Source: a bacterium
GTDB lineage: Bacteria; UBA8248
Length of the DNA: 64,000 nucleotides
Direction of reading: 5' to 3'
Assembly (NCBI GenBank): GCA_022825065.1
Contig: JAJDYR010000037.1
Span: 71,805 to 135,804 of the forward strand
Positions 1 through 10,091 of this stretch are shown in pieces (the first letter of the stretch is position 1; each line of letters opens with the position of its first letter). The notes beneath the pieces were generated by a model. It saw only the letters and a program-made list of their open reading frames with translations. It had not been told where the DNA came from and made no database searches. Position numbers and translations under genes: made by a program.

Positions 1-1
1 G

Positions 2-1165
2 GAGGTCGATACCCCCGAATACCGGGCGATTCAATCCCGAGAGGCCATCCCCATCGAACCCCGGGCGCCGGATGATCTGGCCTGGCTCTTCTATACGAGC
101 GGCACGACGGGCAGGCCGAAGGGCGCCATGCTCACCCACCAGAACCTGCACAGCATGTCCCTGAGCTATTTCGCCGACGTCGATCCGGTCTCCGAAAACG
201 ACTGCATCCTGCACGCCGCCCCCTTGTCCCACGGTTCGGGCCTGTACGCGATTCCGCACGTCTACAAGGGCGCCAACAACATCGTTCCCGAGAGCGGGGG
301 GTTCGAGCCCCCGGAGATTTTTCGGCTCATCGAGGCCTATCCGGGTCTCGCCATGTTCGCGGCGCCCACCATGGTGACGCGCCTGATTCAGAGCGAGGCG
401 ATCAGGGATGCGGATACGACGAATCTGAAGGTCATCGCATACGGCGGCGGGCCGATGTACCTGGCAGACCTGAAAAAGGCGATGGAGGCGCTGGGGAACA
501 AACTCGTTCAGGTCTACGGGCAGGGGGAAAGCCCCATGACCATCACGGTCGTCTCCAGGGAGCGGCACGTCGATACGGCCCACCCGCGCTTCGAGGAGCG
601 CCTCGCATCCGTCGGGGTGCCGCACACCGTGGTCGAAGTGCGCGTGGTGGACGCCGGGGACAACACCCTGCCGCCCGGAGAGACCGGCGAGGTGCTCGTG
701 CGCGGCGACGTCGTCATGAAGGGCTACTGGAACAACCCCGAGGCCACGGCGAGCGCCCTTAAAGGAGGATGGCTCCACACGGGCGACGTGGGCGTGATGG
801 ACGAGGACGGCTTCCTCACCCTTAAGGATCGCTCGAAAGACCTCATCATCAGCGGCGGCAGCAACATCTATCCCCGCGAGGTGGAGGAAGTGCTGCTCCG
901 CCACGAGGGCGTTCAGGAGGTCTCCGTCATCGGGCGTCCCCACCCGGACTGGGGGGAGGAGGTGATGGCCTTCGTGGTGCCCAGGGATGGGGGAGGCGTG
1001 AGCGAGGAAGAACTCGACGGCTTGTGCCTCGAACACATCGCGCGCTTCAAGCGCCCCCGCGCGTACCGTTTCATCGAGGCCCTGCCCAAGAACAACTACG
1101 GAAAAGTTCTCAAGACGGCGCTTCGCGAGATGGCGGAGGGCGAATCCCGGGAAAACGGTGGATGA
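2..1165 (+). CDS. Acyl-CoA synthetase / AMP-dependent ligase (5' truncated by window edge)
   Basis: Frame is open to the window start; YTSGTTGRPKGAMLTH AMP-binding motif and GWLHTGDVGVMDEDGFLTLKDRSKDLIISGGSNIYPREVEEVL motif. Confidence 0.93.
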   Translation, partial: EVDTPEYRAIQSREAIPIEPRAPDDLAWLFYTSGTTGRPKGAMLTHQNLHSMSLSYFADVDPVSENDCILHAAPLSHGSGLYAIPHVYKGANNIVPESGGFEPPEIFRLIEAYPGLAMFAAPTMVTRLIQSEAIRDADTTNLKVIAYGGGPMYLADLKKAMEALGNKLVQVYGQGESPMTITVVSRERHVDTAHPRFEERLASVGVPHTVVEVRVVDAGDNTLPPGETGEVLVRGDVVMKGYWNNPEATASALKGGWLHTGDVGVMDEDGFLTLKDRSKDLIISGGSNIYPREVEEVLLRHEGVQEVSVIGRPHPDWGEEVMAFVVPRDGGGVSEEELDGLCLEHIARFKRPRAYRFIEALPKNNYGKVLKTALREMAEGESRENGG

Positions 1166-2544
1166 TGAAGCCGGGCGCCGCGCCTTACGCGAAAGAGATG
1201 AGGTTCTCCCGGCTCAAGCAAGCGTATTCCTCGGGTGAGCGAACGCCGGTGGGCGTCGTTCATGAGGTTTGTGAGCGGATCGAAGCGCGCGGTGAAGACG
1301 GCGTGTGGATTCACGTCGAACCTGAGGAGAAATTACTCGCGCGCGCGCAGGAACTCGAAGCCCGCCGGGCGGATGCGGGCGCACTCCCCCTGTACGGCGT
1401 TCCCTTTGCGGTGAAGGACAACATCGACGTGGCGGGCGTTCCGACGACGGCGGCGTGTCCCGAATACGCCTATACGCCGGATGAGAGCGCTCCCTGCGTG
1501 GCGCTTCTGCTCGATGCGGGGGCGATTTTCGTCGGCAAAACGAACCTGGATCAGTTCGCGACCGGCCTCGTGGGCACGCGAACGCCTTATGGCGTGGCGC
1601 GGAACCCGTTCCACGCGGACTACATACCGGGCGGGTCGAGTTCGGGTTCCGCCGTGGCCGTCGCGGCGGGTCTGGTGAGTTTCGCCCTCGGCACGGACAC
1701 GGCGGGCTCGGGCCGGGTGCCTGCGGGGTTCAACAACATCGTGGGCTTGAAACCCTCGCGGGGGCTTGTGAGCACGCGGGGCGTGGTTCCCGCCTGCCGC
1801 ACGCTCGATTGCGTCTCGGTCTTCGCTCTCGAGGCTTCGGACGCGCTTTGCGTCCTCGAGACGATGGCCGTACCCGATGACGACGCCTACAGCCGCGCTC
1901 TTCCGGCGGGAGCGTCCCTGCGAATGGCCGCCGGCTTGCCGGGCGGGCTGAAGGCGGGCGCGCCGTTGCCTGGACAAAGGGATTTCCTTGGGGATGATGA
2001 GGCGCGAAGAGCCTATGAGAGAGGAATCGAACGTCTATCCGGGATGGGCGCGGCAGTCCATGAGGTCGATTTCTCGCCTTTTTTCGAGGCGGCGAAACTC
2101 CTCTACGGCGGTCCCTGGGTGGCGGAGCGTCTGGCGGCGATTGAGGGATTTTTCGGAGAAAAGCCCGAAGCCCTTCATCCCGTCACGAGGGAGTTGATTT
2201 CCGGCGCCGCCGGGTACTCGGCGGTCGACGCCTTCAAGGCCTTCTATCGCCTGGAGGAGTTAAAGCGAGAGGCGAGAAAAGCCTGGAAAGATATTGATTT
2301 TATGTCGGTTCCCACGACGACCACGGCGTACACGATAGACGAGGTGAATGCCGACCCCATCACCTTGAACGCGAACCTGGGGATGTATACGAATTTTGTG
2401 AATCTGCTCGATTTATGCGCCGTCGCCGTCCCGAACGGGTTCTATGCGAACGGTCTCCCCATCGGGATGACGCTTCTCGCGCCCGCCTTCCAGGAGGGCT
2501 TCCTGTGCGCGGTGGCGGAGGAATTTGTATCGGGGGAAGGTTAA
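1162..2544 (+). CDS. Amidase-signature enzyme, allophanate-hydrolase-like (AtzF amidase domain)
   Basis: VPFAVKDNIDVAGVPTTAACP, GGSSSGSAVAVAAGLVSFALGTDTAGSGRVPAGFNNIVGLKPSRG; ATG at 1162 overlaps upstream stop (ATGA). Confidence 0.88.
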   Translation: MMKPGAAPYAKEMRFSRLKQAYSSGERTPVGVVHEVCERIEARGEDGVWIHVEPEEKLLARAQELEARRADAGALPLYGVPFAVKDNIDVAGVPTTAACPEYAYTPDESAPCVALLLDAGAIFVGKTNLDQFATGLVGTRTPYGVARNPFHADYIPGGSSSGSAVAVAAGLVSFALGTDTAGSGRVPAGFNNIVGLKPSRGLVSTRGVVPACRTLDCVSVFALEASDALCVLETMAVPDDDAYSRALPAGASLRMAAGLPGGLKAGAPLPGQRDFLGDDEARRAYERGIERLSGMGAAVHEVDFSPFFEAAKLLYGGPWVAERLAAIEGFFGEKPEALHPVTRELISGAAGYSAVDAFKAFYRLEELKREARKAWKDIDFMSVPTTTTAYTIDEVNADPITLNANLGMYTNFVNLLDLCAVAVPNGFYANGLPIGMTLLAPAFQEGFLCAVAEEFVSGEG

Positions 2545-2584
2545 GATAGATCAAAATGAGAAAATTTTTCGTGGAGGATGTCTG

Positions 2585-3481
2585 ATGAAGCGACTGGGTT
2601 TTGTAGGAGTCGGGGCGATGGGCGGCCGCATGGCGCCGCATCTCCTCAAGGCGGGCCATGAAGTGGGCGTGGTAGACGTCGTCCGCGAATCCGTGGAGCG
2701 CGCCGTGTCTCATGGCGCCTTCGAGGCGTCGAACCCGGCGGAACTCGCCTCAACGTGCGATATCGTGCTCACCTCCCTGCCCACGGGAGCCGAGGTGGAA
2801 GACGTCTACCTGGGCGAGGGTGGCCTCATGGAAGCCGTGGGCGAGGGCGGCTTGCTGGTCGACCTCTCCACCATCGAACCCGATCAGAGCCGAAAACTCG
2901 CCGCCGAAGCGGCGGAGCGCGGGGCGGTAGCGCTCGATGCGCCCGTATCGGGCGGGGTGATGGGGGCGGACGCGGCGAGCCTCACCATCATGGTCGGGGG
3001 GCCGAAGGAGGCGTTCGAGACGGTGCAGCCCGTCCTGGCGTTGATGGGGAAGAACGTCATCCACGTCGGGGGATACGGCGCGGGGCAGGTCGCCAAACTC
3101 TGCAACAATCTCATCGCGGGCGTCACCATGGTGGCGGCGGCGGAGGCGTTCGCCATGGGCAAGGCGTCCGGCGTGGACACCAGGGTTCTCCACGAGGTGA
3201 TACGAACGAGCAGCGGCGGGAGCTGGGTGATGGAGAAAGACCCGCCGTGCCCCGGTCTCATCGAGGGCGCGCCCTCGAGCAGGGATTTCGAGGCGGGTTT
3301 CACGGTGGACCTGATGCTGAAGGACATGTCCCTGGCCGTTTCGGCCCTCATGTCGCTGGGGATTCCGTGTCCCACCGGCGCGGCGGCGAACCAGGTCTAC
3401 CGCATGGCTTCGCGCGACGGCCTGGGGGATCTGGATTTCGCCGCGGTGGCCATGCTGACGGGCGCGGCGGAGCGTCCCTGA
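2585..3481 (+). CDS. NAD(P)-dependent oxidoreductase, 3-hydroxyisobutyrate dehydrogenase / tartronate semialdehyde reductase family
   Basis: MKRLGFVGVGAMGGRMAPHLLKAGHEV Rossmann motif; DAPVSGGVMGADAASLTIMVGG; GGAGG-like RBS upstream of ATG 2585. Confidence 0.92.
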   Translation: MKRLGFVGVGAMGGRMAPHLLKAGHEVGVVDVVRESVERAVSHGAFEASNPAELASTCDIVLTSLPTGAEVEDVYLGEGGLMEAVGEGGLLVDLSTIEPDQSRKLAAEAAERGAVALDAPVSGGVMGADAASLTIMVGGPKEAFETVQPVLALMGKNVIHVGGYGAGQVAKLCNNLIAGVTMVAAAEAFAMGKASGVDTRVLHEVIRTSSGGSWVMEKDPPCPGLIEGAPSSRDFEAGFTVDLMLKDMSLAVSALMSLGIPCPTGAAANQVYRMASRDGLGDLDFAAVAMLTGAAERP

Positions 3482-3541
3482 TGAGCGAAGTATCGAAGGA
3501 ATGCGCCTGACGACGAAGCGCGCTGATAGGAGGAATGTCCG

Positions 3542-4879
3542 ATGGAAGAGACGAATCCGGTCCAGATGAGCGCCCTTCGCGCCGCGGAGGCGATACGAGA
3601 AGGAGAATTGACCTCGGAGGAACTCGTCGGGGCGTGCCTCGCCCGCATCGAGGAGTGCGAGGATCAGATCGGCGCCTGGGAGCACCTGGATGAGGAGTTC
3701 GCCTTGAGGCAGGCGAGGGAAGCCGACCTCGCCCGAAGGGAAGGGGAGGCGCTCGGCCCATTTCACGGCGTTCCCGTAGGCATCAAGGACATCATCGACA
3801 CCGCCGAGTTGCCGACCGAGAACGGCTCCCCCCTTCACGCGGGCCGTCAGCCCACCGAGGACGCCGCACTCGTATCCCTGCTCAAGAACGCGGGCGCCGT
3901 CATCATGGGCAAGACCGTGACGACGGAGTTCGCCGTCTATCATCCCGGCAAGACGAAGAATCCCCACGACCCGGAGCGCACGCCCGGCGGCTCGTCGAGC
4001 GGTTCCGCCGCCGCCGTCGCCTCCCGCATGGTTCCCGCGGCGGTGGGCAGCCAGACGAACGGATCGACCATACGGCCCGCCTCTTATTGCGGGGTCTGCG
4101 GCTTCAAGCCCACGCACGGAACGATTTCGCGCTACGGGATGCTGCCGCAGTCGAGGCCGATAGACCATGTGGGCCTTTTCGCGCGCTCGGTCGAGGACGT
4201 CGCCTTCCTGGGCGATCAGCTGATGGTTTTCGACGCGCGCGACCCGGATATGCGCCATCGCGCGGCCCCCAGGCTTTTGGAAACCGCCGCCTCGGAGCCT
4301 CCGGTCGCGCCTCGCTTCGCGTTCGTGAAAACGCCCGTCTGGGACCAGGCCGATGAGGACGCGCAGGCGGCCTTTGAGGAGCTGGCGGCGCGTCTGGGCG
4401 GGGAGGTCGTGGAGGAGGTCGAACTTCCCGAGCCTTTTGACAGCGCAGTCGAGTGGCACCAGATCATCCTGGAATCGAACCTCGCGCGGAACTTCGAGGC
4501 GGAATACGACCGCGGCAGGGATCAATTAAGCGACTTGCTGCGCAAGATGATGGAACGCGGCAAAGAGTATCTTGCGGTGGATTACACCCGGGCGGTGGAG
4601 AAGGTGCCCGTCCTGAACGGTTTGCTGGGCGAGACGTTCGAGCGGTTCGACGCCCTGCTCACACCACCCGCGCCGGGACAGGCGCCGCTGGGGCTGGGCG
4701 CGACGGGGAATCCCGTTTTCTGCACCATCTGGACCCTGTGCGGGACGCCGGCCGTGACGCTTCCCCTGCTGGAGGGAGCGGACGGGATGCCGCTCGGCGT
4801 GCAGCTCGTGGGACCCAGGGGAGACGACGCCAGGCTGCTCCGGACGGCGAGATGGCTGGAGTCCCGACTCGGCGGGTAA
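3542..4879 (+). CDS. Amidase-signature family protein
   Basis: GVPVGIKDIIDTAELPTENGS, GGSSSGSAAAVASRMVPAAVGSQTNGSTIRPASYCGVCGFKPTHG. Confidence 0.92.
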   Translation: MEETNPVQMSALRAAEAIREGELTSEELVGACLARIEECEDQIGAWEHLDEEFALRQAREADLARREGEALGPFHGVPVGIKDIIDTAELPTENGSPLHAGRQPTEDAALVSLLKNAGAVIMGKTVTTEFAVYHPGKTKNPHDPERTPGGSSSGSAAAVASRMVPAAVGSQTNGSTIRPASYCGVCGFKPTHGTISRYGMLPQSRPIDHVGLFARSVEDVAFLGDQLMVFDARDPDMRHRAAPRLLETAASEPPVAPRFAFVKTPVWDQADEDAQAAFEELAARLGGEVVEEVELPEPFDSAVEWHQIILESNLARNFEAEYDRGRDQLSDLLRKMMERGKEYLAVDYTRAVEKVPVLNGLLGETFERFDALLTPPAPGQAPLGLGATGNPVFCTIWTLCGTPAVTLPLLEGADGMPLGVQLVGPRGDDARLLRTARWLESRLGG

Positions 4880-4987
4880 TCTTCCGGGATGTGAATAGCG
4901 TTTAGGTCCGTATGGCTTAAGTCATTGCTCCGGGAAAATCGTCCCGCGTCTTGTTTCGTTCATTGATCCACATAGGAGGCTTAGACG

Positions 4988-5887
4988 ATGAGCCGATCCG
5001 TCGCTTTTATCGGAACCGGCATCATGGGCAAGCCCATGGTGTTGAACTTGCTGAAAGCAGGCCATTCGGTGGCCGCCCACAACAGGAGCAAGCCGCCTCT
5101 GGAAGAACTTGCCGAGGCGGGCGCGGTGGTGTGCACGTCCGCAGCGGAAGCGGCTTCCAGGGCCGACGCCATCATCACCTGTCTGCCCGATTCGCCGGAC
5201 GTGGAACTGGTCGTCCTGGGCGAGGGGGGCGTCATCGAAGGCGCGCGGGAGGGTTCCCTTTTCATCGACATGAGCACGATCTCCCCCGGCGTCTCGAAGA
5301 AGGTGGCCCAGGTCTTGGGGGAGAAGGGCGTGCGCATGCTCGACGCTCCCGTAAGCGGGGGAGACGTCGGCGCGAAGGAGGGCACGCTCTCGATCATGGT
5401 GGGTGGCGCGGCGGCGGATTTCGAGGACGCGCTCCCCGTCTTCGAGGCCATGGGGAAGACCATCGTCCACGTGGGCGAGAACGTGGGCGACGGCGGGTAT
5501 GTGAAGATCGCGAACCAGATCATGGTGGGGCTGCACATCGCCGCGATGAGCGAGGCGCTGGTGCTGGGCGCGAAAGCGGGCGTGAACCCCGAAAAGATGA
5601 TCGCGGCCCTCTCCGGCGGCCTTGCGCAGTCCCGCGTGCTGGAGTTGCGCGGGCCGAACCTGGTGAAGGGCGAATACCCGCCGGGCTTCCGGATTCGCCT
5701 GCACCGCAAGGACCTGCGCCTCGCGATGGAGGCGGGGGCGGACCTGGGCGTGGCGATACCGGCGGCGGGACAGCTCTATCAGATGTTCACGGCGCTCCTG
5801 GCGGCGGACCGCGGGGAGCTGGACCACAGCGGCTTCGCCACGCTCATCGAAGACCTCGCCGGACACAGGGTCTGCGATACGGACTAG
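4988..5887 (+). CDS. NAD(P)-dependent oxidoreductase, 3-hydroxyisobutyrate dehydrogenase family
   Basis: VAFIGTGIMGKPMVLNLLKAGHSV; DAPVSGGDVGAKEGTLSIMVGG. Confidence 0.92.
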   Translation: MSRSVAFIGTGIMGKPMVLNLLKAGHSVAAHNRSKPPLEELAEAGAVVCTSAAEAASRADAIITCLPDSPDVELVVLGEGGVIEGAREGSLFIDMSTISPGVSKKVAQVLGEKGVRMLDAPVSGGDVGAKEGTLSIMVGGAAADFEDALPVFEAMGKTIVHVGENVGDGGYVKIANQIMVGLHIAAMSEALVLGAKAGVNPEKMIAALSGGLAQSRVLELRGPNLVKGEYPPGFRIRLHRKDLRLAMEAGADLGVAIPAAGQLYQMFTALLAADRGELDHSGFATLIEDLAGHRVCDTD

Positions 5888-5889
5888 CC

Positions 5890-6188
5890 TTGGGGGTGTT
5901 GAAAACCTCCTCGTCGGGGGCATCGCTTTTTCCCCCTGACAAGGGGTTGTTGAAAAACCCGGAGAGGAGGGAGTAAGAGGGGACGACCCTCTTGGCTTGA
6001 AAACCAACCCCCCCTACCCCCCCTTGACAGGGGGGTAAAAAAAGGCAATGCCCTGACAAGGGGGGGGGATATGAAAAGGCGACGCCCGCCGCTGGTGGAG
6101 GAGTTTTGCTTTTTTTGCCCCCCTGTCAAGGGGGGGTAGGGGGGGTTGCCTTTATCCCCTGACAAGGGAGGCTTTTTCAACAACCCCC
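5890..6188. repeat. MITE-like palindromic intergenic element, copy A (composite/nested)
   Basis: gttgttgaaaaac ... ccaaccccccctacccccccttgacagggggg ... gcccccctgtcaagggggggtagggggggttgcc ... ggctttttcaacaac. Confidence 0.85.
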
Positions 6189-7580
6189 TTACGCGACGAC
6201 CTCAGGCTCACCCTCGCCTATCCACCCGATGGCCGTCATCGAGACTTCCGTTCCCGCGACGGGCGAGACTTCCGGTATCTGAATGGCGGTGAACGCCGGC
6301 CTTCGCTTCGGGAAGTACTTTCTGAACAGGGGCTCGAGCGCCGAGAGGTGAGCGATGTTCTGGAGGAACAGCGTCAGGTGCGTCACACGGCTCAGGTCTG
6401 CGCCGGCGGTTTTCATCGCGCCTTCCATCTGATCCAGAACCGACAGCCCCTGCAGGACGGCGTTTCGTGTAGCCGGCGAAGACGCTTTCGGCAGTTTCCT
6501 GCGAAGCGCTCCCTTGAGCTCGCTTCTTTTGCTGATCGGCTCGCCGTCCCCGGTCAGGCCGACCAGGTTCGAGAGGAAGAGCACGCCGCCCGCGGCGACG
6601 CCCAGGCTCATCTGGGCGCCGGAGCCGTCTTTGCCGGGAATTACCTCGCGCTTGATCTTGCTTTTATCCATCAGCGCCGTCGGTTCGATTTCGATTTTCT
6701 CTCCCTTGTGGCCGACTTCCGCCACCTGCATCACCGTGAGGGCGGGCGGGTCGTTTGGGAAAAACCGCTCGTGGACCCGGTGGAAGGTCGGGAAATCGCG
6801 CATGTCCCCGAGATAGACGGTGAGGTTCAGGATGTTTTCCAAAGACGAACCGGAGCCCTCGAGATGTTTCCGGATGAGGTCGTAGACGAACCACGTCTGC
6901 GCGGCGATGGGGCCGTTCCTGCTGTCCTCGTGGCTCTGGCCGACGGAGAGGAATCTCCCCCTTTTCGGGATGTCGGGGTAGTTGCGGATGAGGGGGGAGC
7001 CGGGTTTCGAGGTATCGGTCGGAATCTGCCCGGCGACGAAAAGATACGGACCCGCGCCCACGACGTGAGAGAAATGAGCGGCGGCCGAATGCGCCTTCGA
7101 GCCTTCATGCTTCTTCCTTCGCCCCAGAGTTTTCGCCGCCCCGGGATGAAGCGCGATGGCGTCGATGTTGAAGCGCACGGTTCTCTCCGGGTCGAACGCG
7201 CCCATGCCCACGGCGGTGCTCGGCGTCGGGGCTTTCGGCTCGTAGTGACGCCTGATGCTGTCGAACACCGGGAAAAAGCGCTTGTCGAGCTGATAGAGAT
7301 GGAACCTGAGCAGATTCTCCAGTCCCCCGCCTTTCGCATCGAGCGTTTCCCCCACGCCCTCATAGGTGGCGATGGCCTGCGCGCCGATGGGTGCTTCGAT
7401 CTTGTCGACCCAGGGGTAGTTCTTCGTCCGCGCGGGTCCTTTGTCCCCGATTTCGGCGTACCTGGTGCAGATGTTCCCCGTTTTCGGGTGCATCCCCATC
7501 TGCCCGCTGAAGAACAGGAACGGCCCGCCCGAAACGCACCGGGGCCACTTCGCATGGTCTGAAAAGAATTTCCTGGACAT
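6189..7580 (-). CDS. Protein with three tandem RidA/YjgF-like domains
   Basis: Three successive RidA-like blocks (FFSGQMGMHPKTG.., LFVAGQIPTDTS.., LFLSNLVGLTGDGEP..), each ending in a RidA-type C-terminal strand. Confidence 0.8.
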   Translation of the reverse strand: MSRKFFSDHAKWPRCVSGGPFLFFSGQMGMHPKTGNICTRYAEIGDKGPARTKNYPWVDKIEAPIGAQAIATYEGVGETLDAKGGGLENLLRFHLYQLDKRFFPVFDSIRRHYEPKAPTPSTAVGMGAFDPERTVRFNIDAIALHPGAAKTLGRRKKHEGSKAHSAAAHFSHVVGAGPYLFVAGQIPTDTSKPGSPLIRNYPDIPKRGRFLSVGQSHEDSRNGPIAAQTWFVYDLIRKHLEGSGSSLENILNLTVYLGDMRDFPTFHRVHERFFPNDPPALTVMQVAEVGHKGEKIEIEPTALMDKSKIKREVIPGKDGSGAQMSLGVAAGGVLFLSNLVGLTGDGEPISKRSELKGALRRKLPKASSPATRNAVLQGLSVLDQMEGAMKTAGADLSRVTHLTLFLQNIAHLSALEPLFRKYFPKRRPAFTAIQIPEVSPVAGTEVSMTAIGWIGEGEPEVVA

Positions 7581-9908
7581 TTACGCCTCTATGAAGGATG
7601 GGGGTTGAAACGCCGTGATCTCGGGAAGCTCTTCCTCGTAGCGCTCCATCTCCACCAGCGCGCTGTGCGCGCTCGGGCCCTGGCCCAGGCTGGAGGTTCC
7701 CTTGTCGGGCGTCAGGACGTTCGGGTTTCCGTGCTTGTCGAGCGCGCCGATTTTTCCCGGCTCCTGCGGGTCGTACCAGGCGCCCGTGGAGAGCTGGATG
7801 ACGCCCGGCAGCAGCCCTTGGGAGAGCACGGCGCCCGCGAGAATCGCGCCTCGCTCGTTGAAGATTCGCACGACGTCTCCACCTGCGATTCCTCTGGCTG
7901 CGGCGTCTTCGGGGTGAATCCACACCGGTTCCCTGCCTTGAATCTTGCTCTTGGTGCTGGTGGAGCCGCTGTCCATCTGGCCGTGAAGCCTCGTGCGCGG
8001 CTGGTTCGAGATCAGGTGCAGCGGGAATTTCTCCGCCAGTCCGCTCCCCAGCCATTCGAGGGGTTCGAGCCAGGCGGGGTGGGGCGGGCAGTCTGCGTAC
8101 CCGAAACTCTCGATGCGCTCGGAATATATCTCGATTTTCCCTGAAGGCGTTTTGAGCGGATTTTTCTCAGGGTCTTTCCGGAAATCGGCCAGATAGACGT
8201 GGGGCGTCTCGGGCGGGGCGACTTCGGTGTGTCCGGTCTCCCAGAAATGCTCGAAGGTGTCGAGAACCACGCCCTGAGAGGCGGCCTTTTGGCGCGCCTC
8301 CTCGTAGATGTGCCGGAGCCATTCCGTCTCGTCGCGGTCTTCGGTGAAGGCGCTCCTGAAGCCTAAGCGTTCGGCCAGTTCCGAGAAGATGTCGAAATCG
8401 TGCCGGGCGTCGCCCACCGGCTCGATCACCTTGTGCATGGCGAGGATGAAGCGATCCCTCGAACTCGAGCCGATGTCGTTGCGTTCGAGCGTCGTGGTGG
8501 CGGGCAGCACGATGTCCGCATGGCGCGCCGTGGACGTCCACCAGGGGTCGTGGACGACAATGGTTTCGGGCCGCCGCCACGCCTTCACCAGCCGGTTCAA
8601 ATCCTGGTGGTGGTGGAAGGGGTTGCCGCCGCACCAGTACACCATGCGGATGTCCGGGTAGGTGCGGCGTTCGCCGTTGAAGTCGTATTCCTCGCCCGGG
8701 TGGAGCATCATGTCCGCGATGCGGGCGACGGGGATGAAGCTGCCGGTCGGGTTTTTCCCGAAACTCATTCTGACGGAGGGGATGTTCTCGCGCGGTTCGC
8801 CGCGCCCGCCCATGCTCCCGTAGCCGAAGCCGAACCCCCCGCCGGGCAGGCCGATCTGCCCGAGCATGGCTGCGAGCGTGATGGTCATCCAGAACGGCTG
8901 CTCGCCGTGGTCCCCGCGCTGGAGCGACCAGTTCGTGTTGAGCATGGTTCGCGCGCCCGCCATGCGCCGCGCGAGGTTCCGGATGACGTCCGCCCCGATT
9001 CCCGTGATGGGAGCCGCCCAGTCCGCGTTCCTGGGCCGCCCGTCCGTATCGCCCGCCAGATAGGCTTCGAATTTTTCGAAACCCACGCAGTAGCGCGCGA
9101 GGAAGTCCTTGTCGTGCAGATTCTCCTCCCAAAGCGTATGCGCGAGACCGAGCATGAGCGCCACGTCCGTGTTGGGCCGAACGGCAAGCCACTGCGCGTC
9201 CAGAAAACCGGGCGCATCGTCTTCCAGGGGGCTGACGTTCACGAATTCCACTCCGTTCGCTTTTGCCCTTTCCAGCCAAATCTCCAGGGAGTGTTCTCCC
9301 GCGCCTCCCGCCGCCACCTGCGCGTTCTTGACGGGAACGCCGCCGAACATGACGAACAGCCCTGCGTCTTGCGCGATGCTGTCCCACGTCGTGATATGTC
9401 CGGAGCAGGCGACGTTGTCCCCCAGAACGTGGGGGAGGATGACGTAACCGGCGGCGATGCTGTAGGTGGTCACCTGATCCGTGAAGCCGCCGTAGCAGTT
9501 CAAGAATCTCTTGAGCAGCGTATTGGCATGGTGGAAGCGTCCCGCGCTCGCCCAGCCGTATGAACCGGCGAAAATGGATTCGTTGCCGTGTTGGGTCTTG
9601 ATGCGCTCTATCTCGCCGGCGACCAGGCCGAGGGCCGTCTCCCAGGAGACGGGCACGAAAGGCTCGCCGCCGCGTCCTTCGGAGTTTTTCCCGGGGCCGC
9701 CTTCGAGCCAGCCCGCGCGGATCATCGGTTGGGAGATGCGGGTTTCGTCGTAGATGGCGTCCTGGATGGACTCCAGGATGGGGGAGGGCGCCGGGTCCTT
9801 GGCGAAAGGCTCGAAGCCCACCATGCGGCCATCGCGCACGTGCGCCCGGAAGGCCCCCCAGTGGGAGCTGTGGTGACGTTTTTCGATTCCACCTCGCCCG
9901 TCGGGCAT
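7581..9908 (-). CDS. Molybdopterin-dependent oxidoreductase, DMSO reductase / biotin sulfoxide reductase family
   Basis: SIFAGSYGWASAGRFHHANTLLKRFLNCYGG...TYSIAAGYVILPHVLG; MVYWCGGNPFHHHQDLNRL; RLHGQMDSGSTS; start ATG 9908 gives MPDGRGGIEKRHHSSHWGAF. Confidence 0.92.
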   Translation of the reverse strand: MPDGRGGIEKRHHSSHWGAFRAHVRDGRMVGFEPFAKDPAPSPILESIQDAIYDETRISQPMIRAGWLEGGPGKNSEGRGGEPFVPVSWETALGLVAGEIERIKTQHGNESIFAGSYGWASAGRFHHANTLLKRFLNCYGGFTDQVTTYSIAAGYVILPHVLGDNVACSGHITTWDSIAQDAGLFVMFGGVPVKNAQVAAGGAGEHSLEIWLERAKANGVEFVNVSPLEDDAPGFLDAQWLAVRPNTDVALMLGLAHTLWEENLHDKDFLARYCVGFEKFEAYLAGDTDGRPRNADWAAPITGIGADVIRNLARRMAGARTMLNTNWSLQRGDHGEQPFWMTITLAAMLGQIGLPGGGFGFGYGSMGGRGEPRENIPSVRMSFGKNPTGSFIPVARIADMMLHPGEEYDFNGERRTYPDIRMVYWCGGNPFHHHQDLNRLVKAWRRPETIVVHDPWWTSTARHADIVLPATTTLERNDIGSSSRDRFILAMHKVIEPVGDARHDFDIFSELAERLGFRSAFTEDRDETEWLRHIYEEARQKAASQGVVLDTFEHFWETGHTEVAPPETPHVYLADFRKDPEKNPLKTPSGKIEIYSERIESFGYADCPPHPAWLEPLEWLGSGLAEKFPLHLISNQPRTRLHGQMDSGSTSTKSKIQGREPVWIHPEDAAARGIAGGDVVRIFNERGAILAGAVLSQGLLPGVIQLSTGAWYDPQEPGKIGALDKHGNPNVLTPDKGTSSLGQGPSAHSALVEMERYEEELPEITAFQPPSFIEA

Positions 9909-10091
9909 CAGATGATTTCCTCCACGATTCCGGGTCGAACCAGTGATTTTGGGGAGTATATCACGAGTGGGAGCCAAGTCCCTCCGCTCCGGCGTTTCAA
10001 GCGCCCGAAACAGGTTGCAGGGTGATTTTAGGGCCGGAATATGCCATTGTTCCACCTTCTGGGTTCAAATTTTTCTCATCTGGAGACGCTC

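Noticed and set aside
2750-4525. Long antisense ORFs (also 13702-15522, 25137-27329, 27354-28874, 38281-39762, 56635-58380 on minus)
   Set aside because: Shadow ORFs opposite well-supported enzymes in high-GC DNA. Translations are low-complexity Arg/Gly/His-rich with no family motifs.
7581-9908. Molybdoenzyme as a formate-dehydrogenase-type selenoprotein
   Set aside because: The ORF is continuous with no in-frame TGA and has DMSO-reductase/BisC-type sequence (TYSIAAGYVILPHVLG), consistent with Ser rather than Sec ligation.
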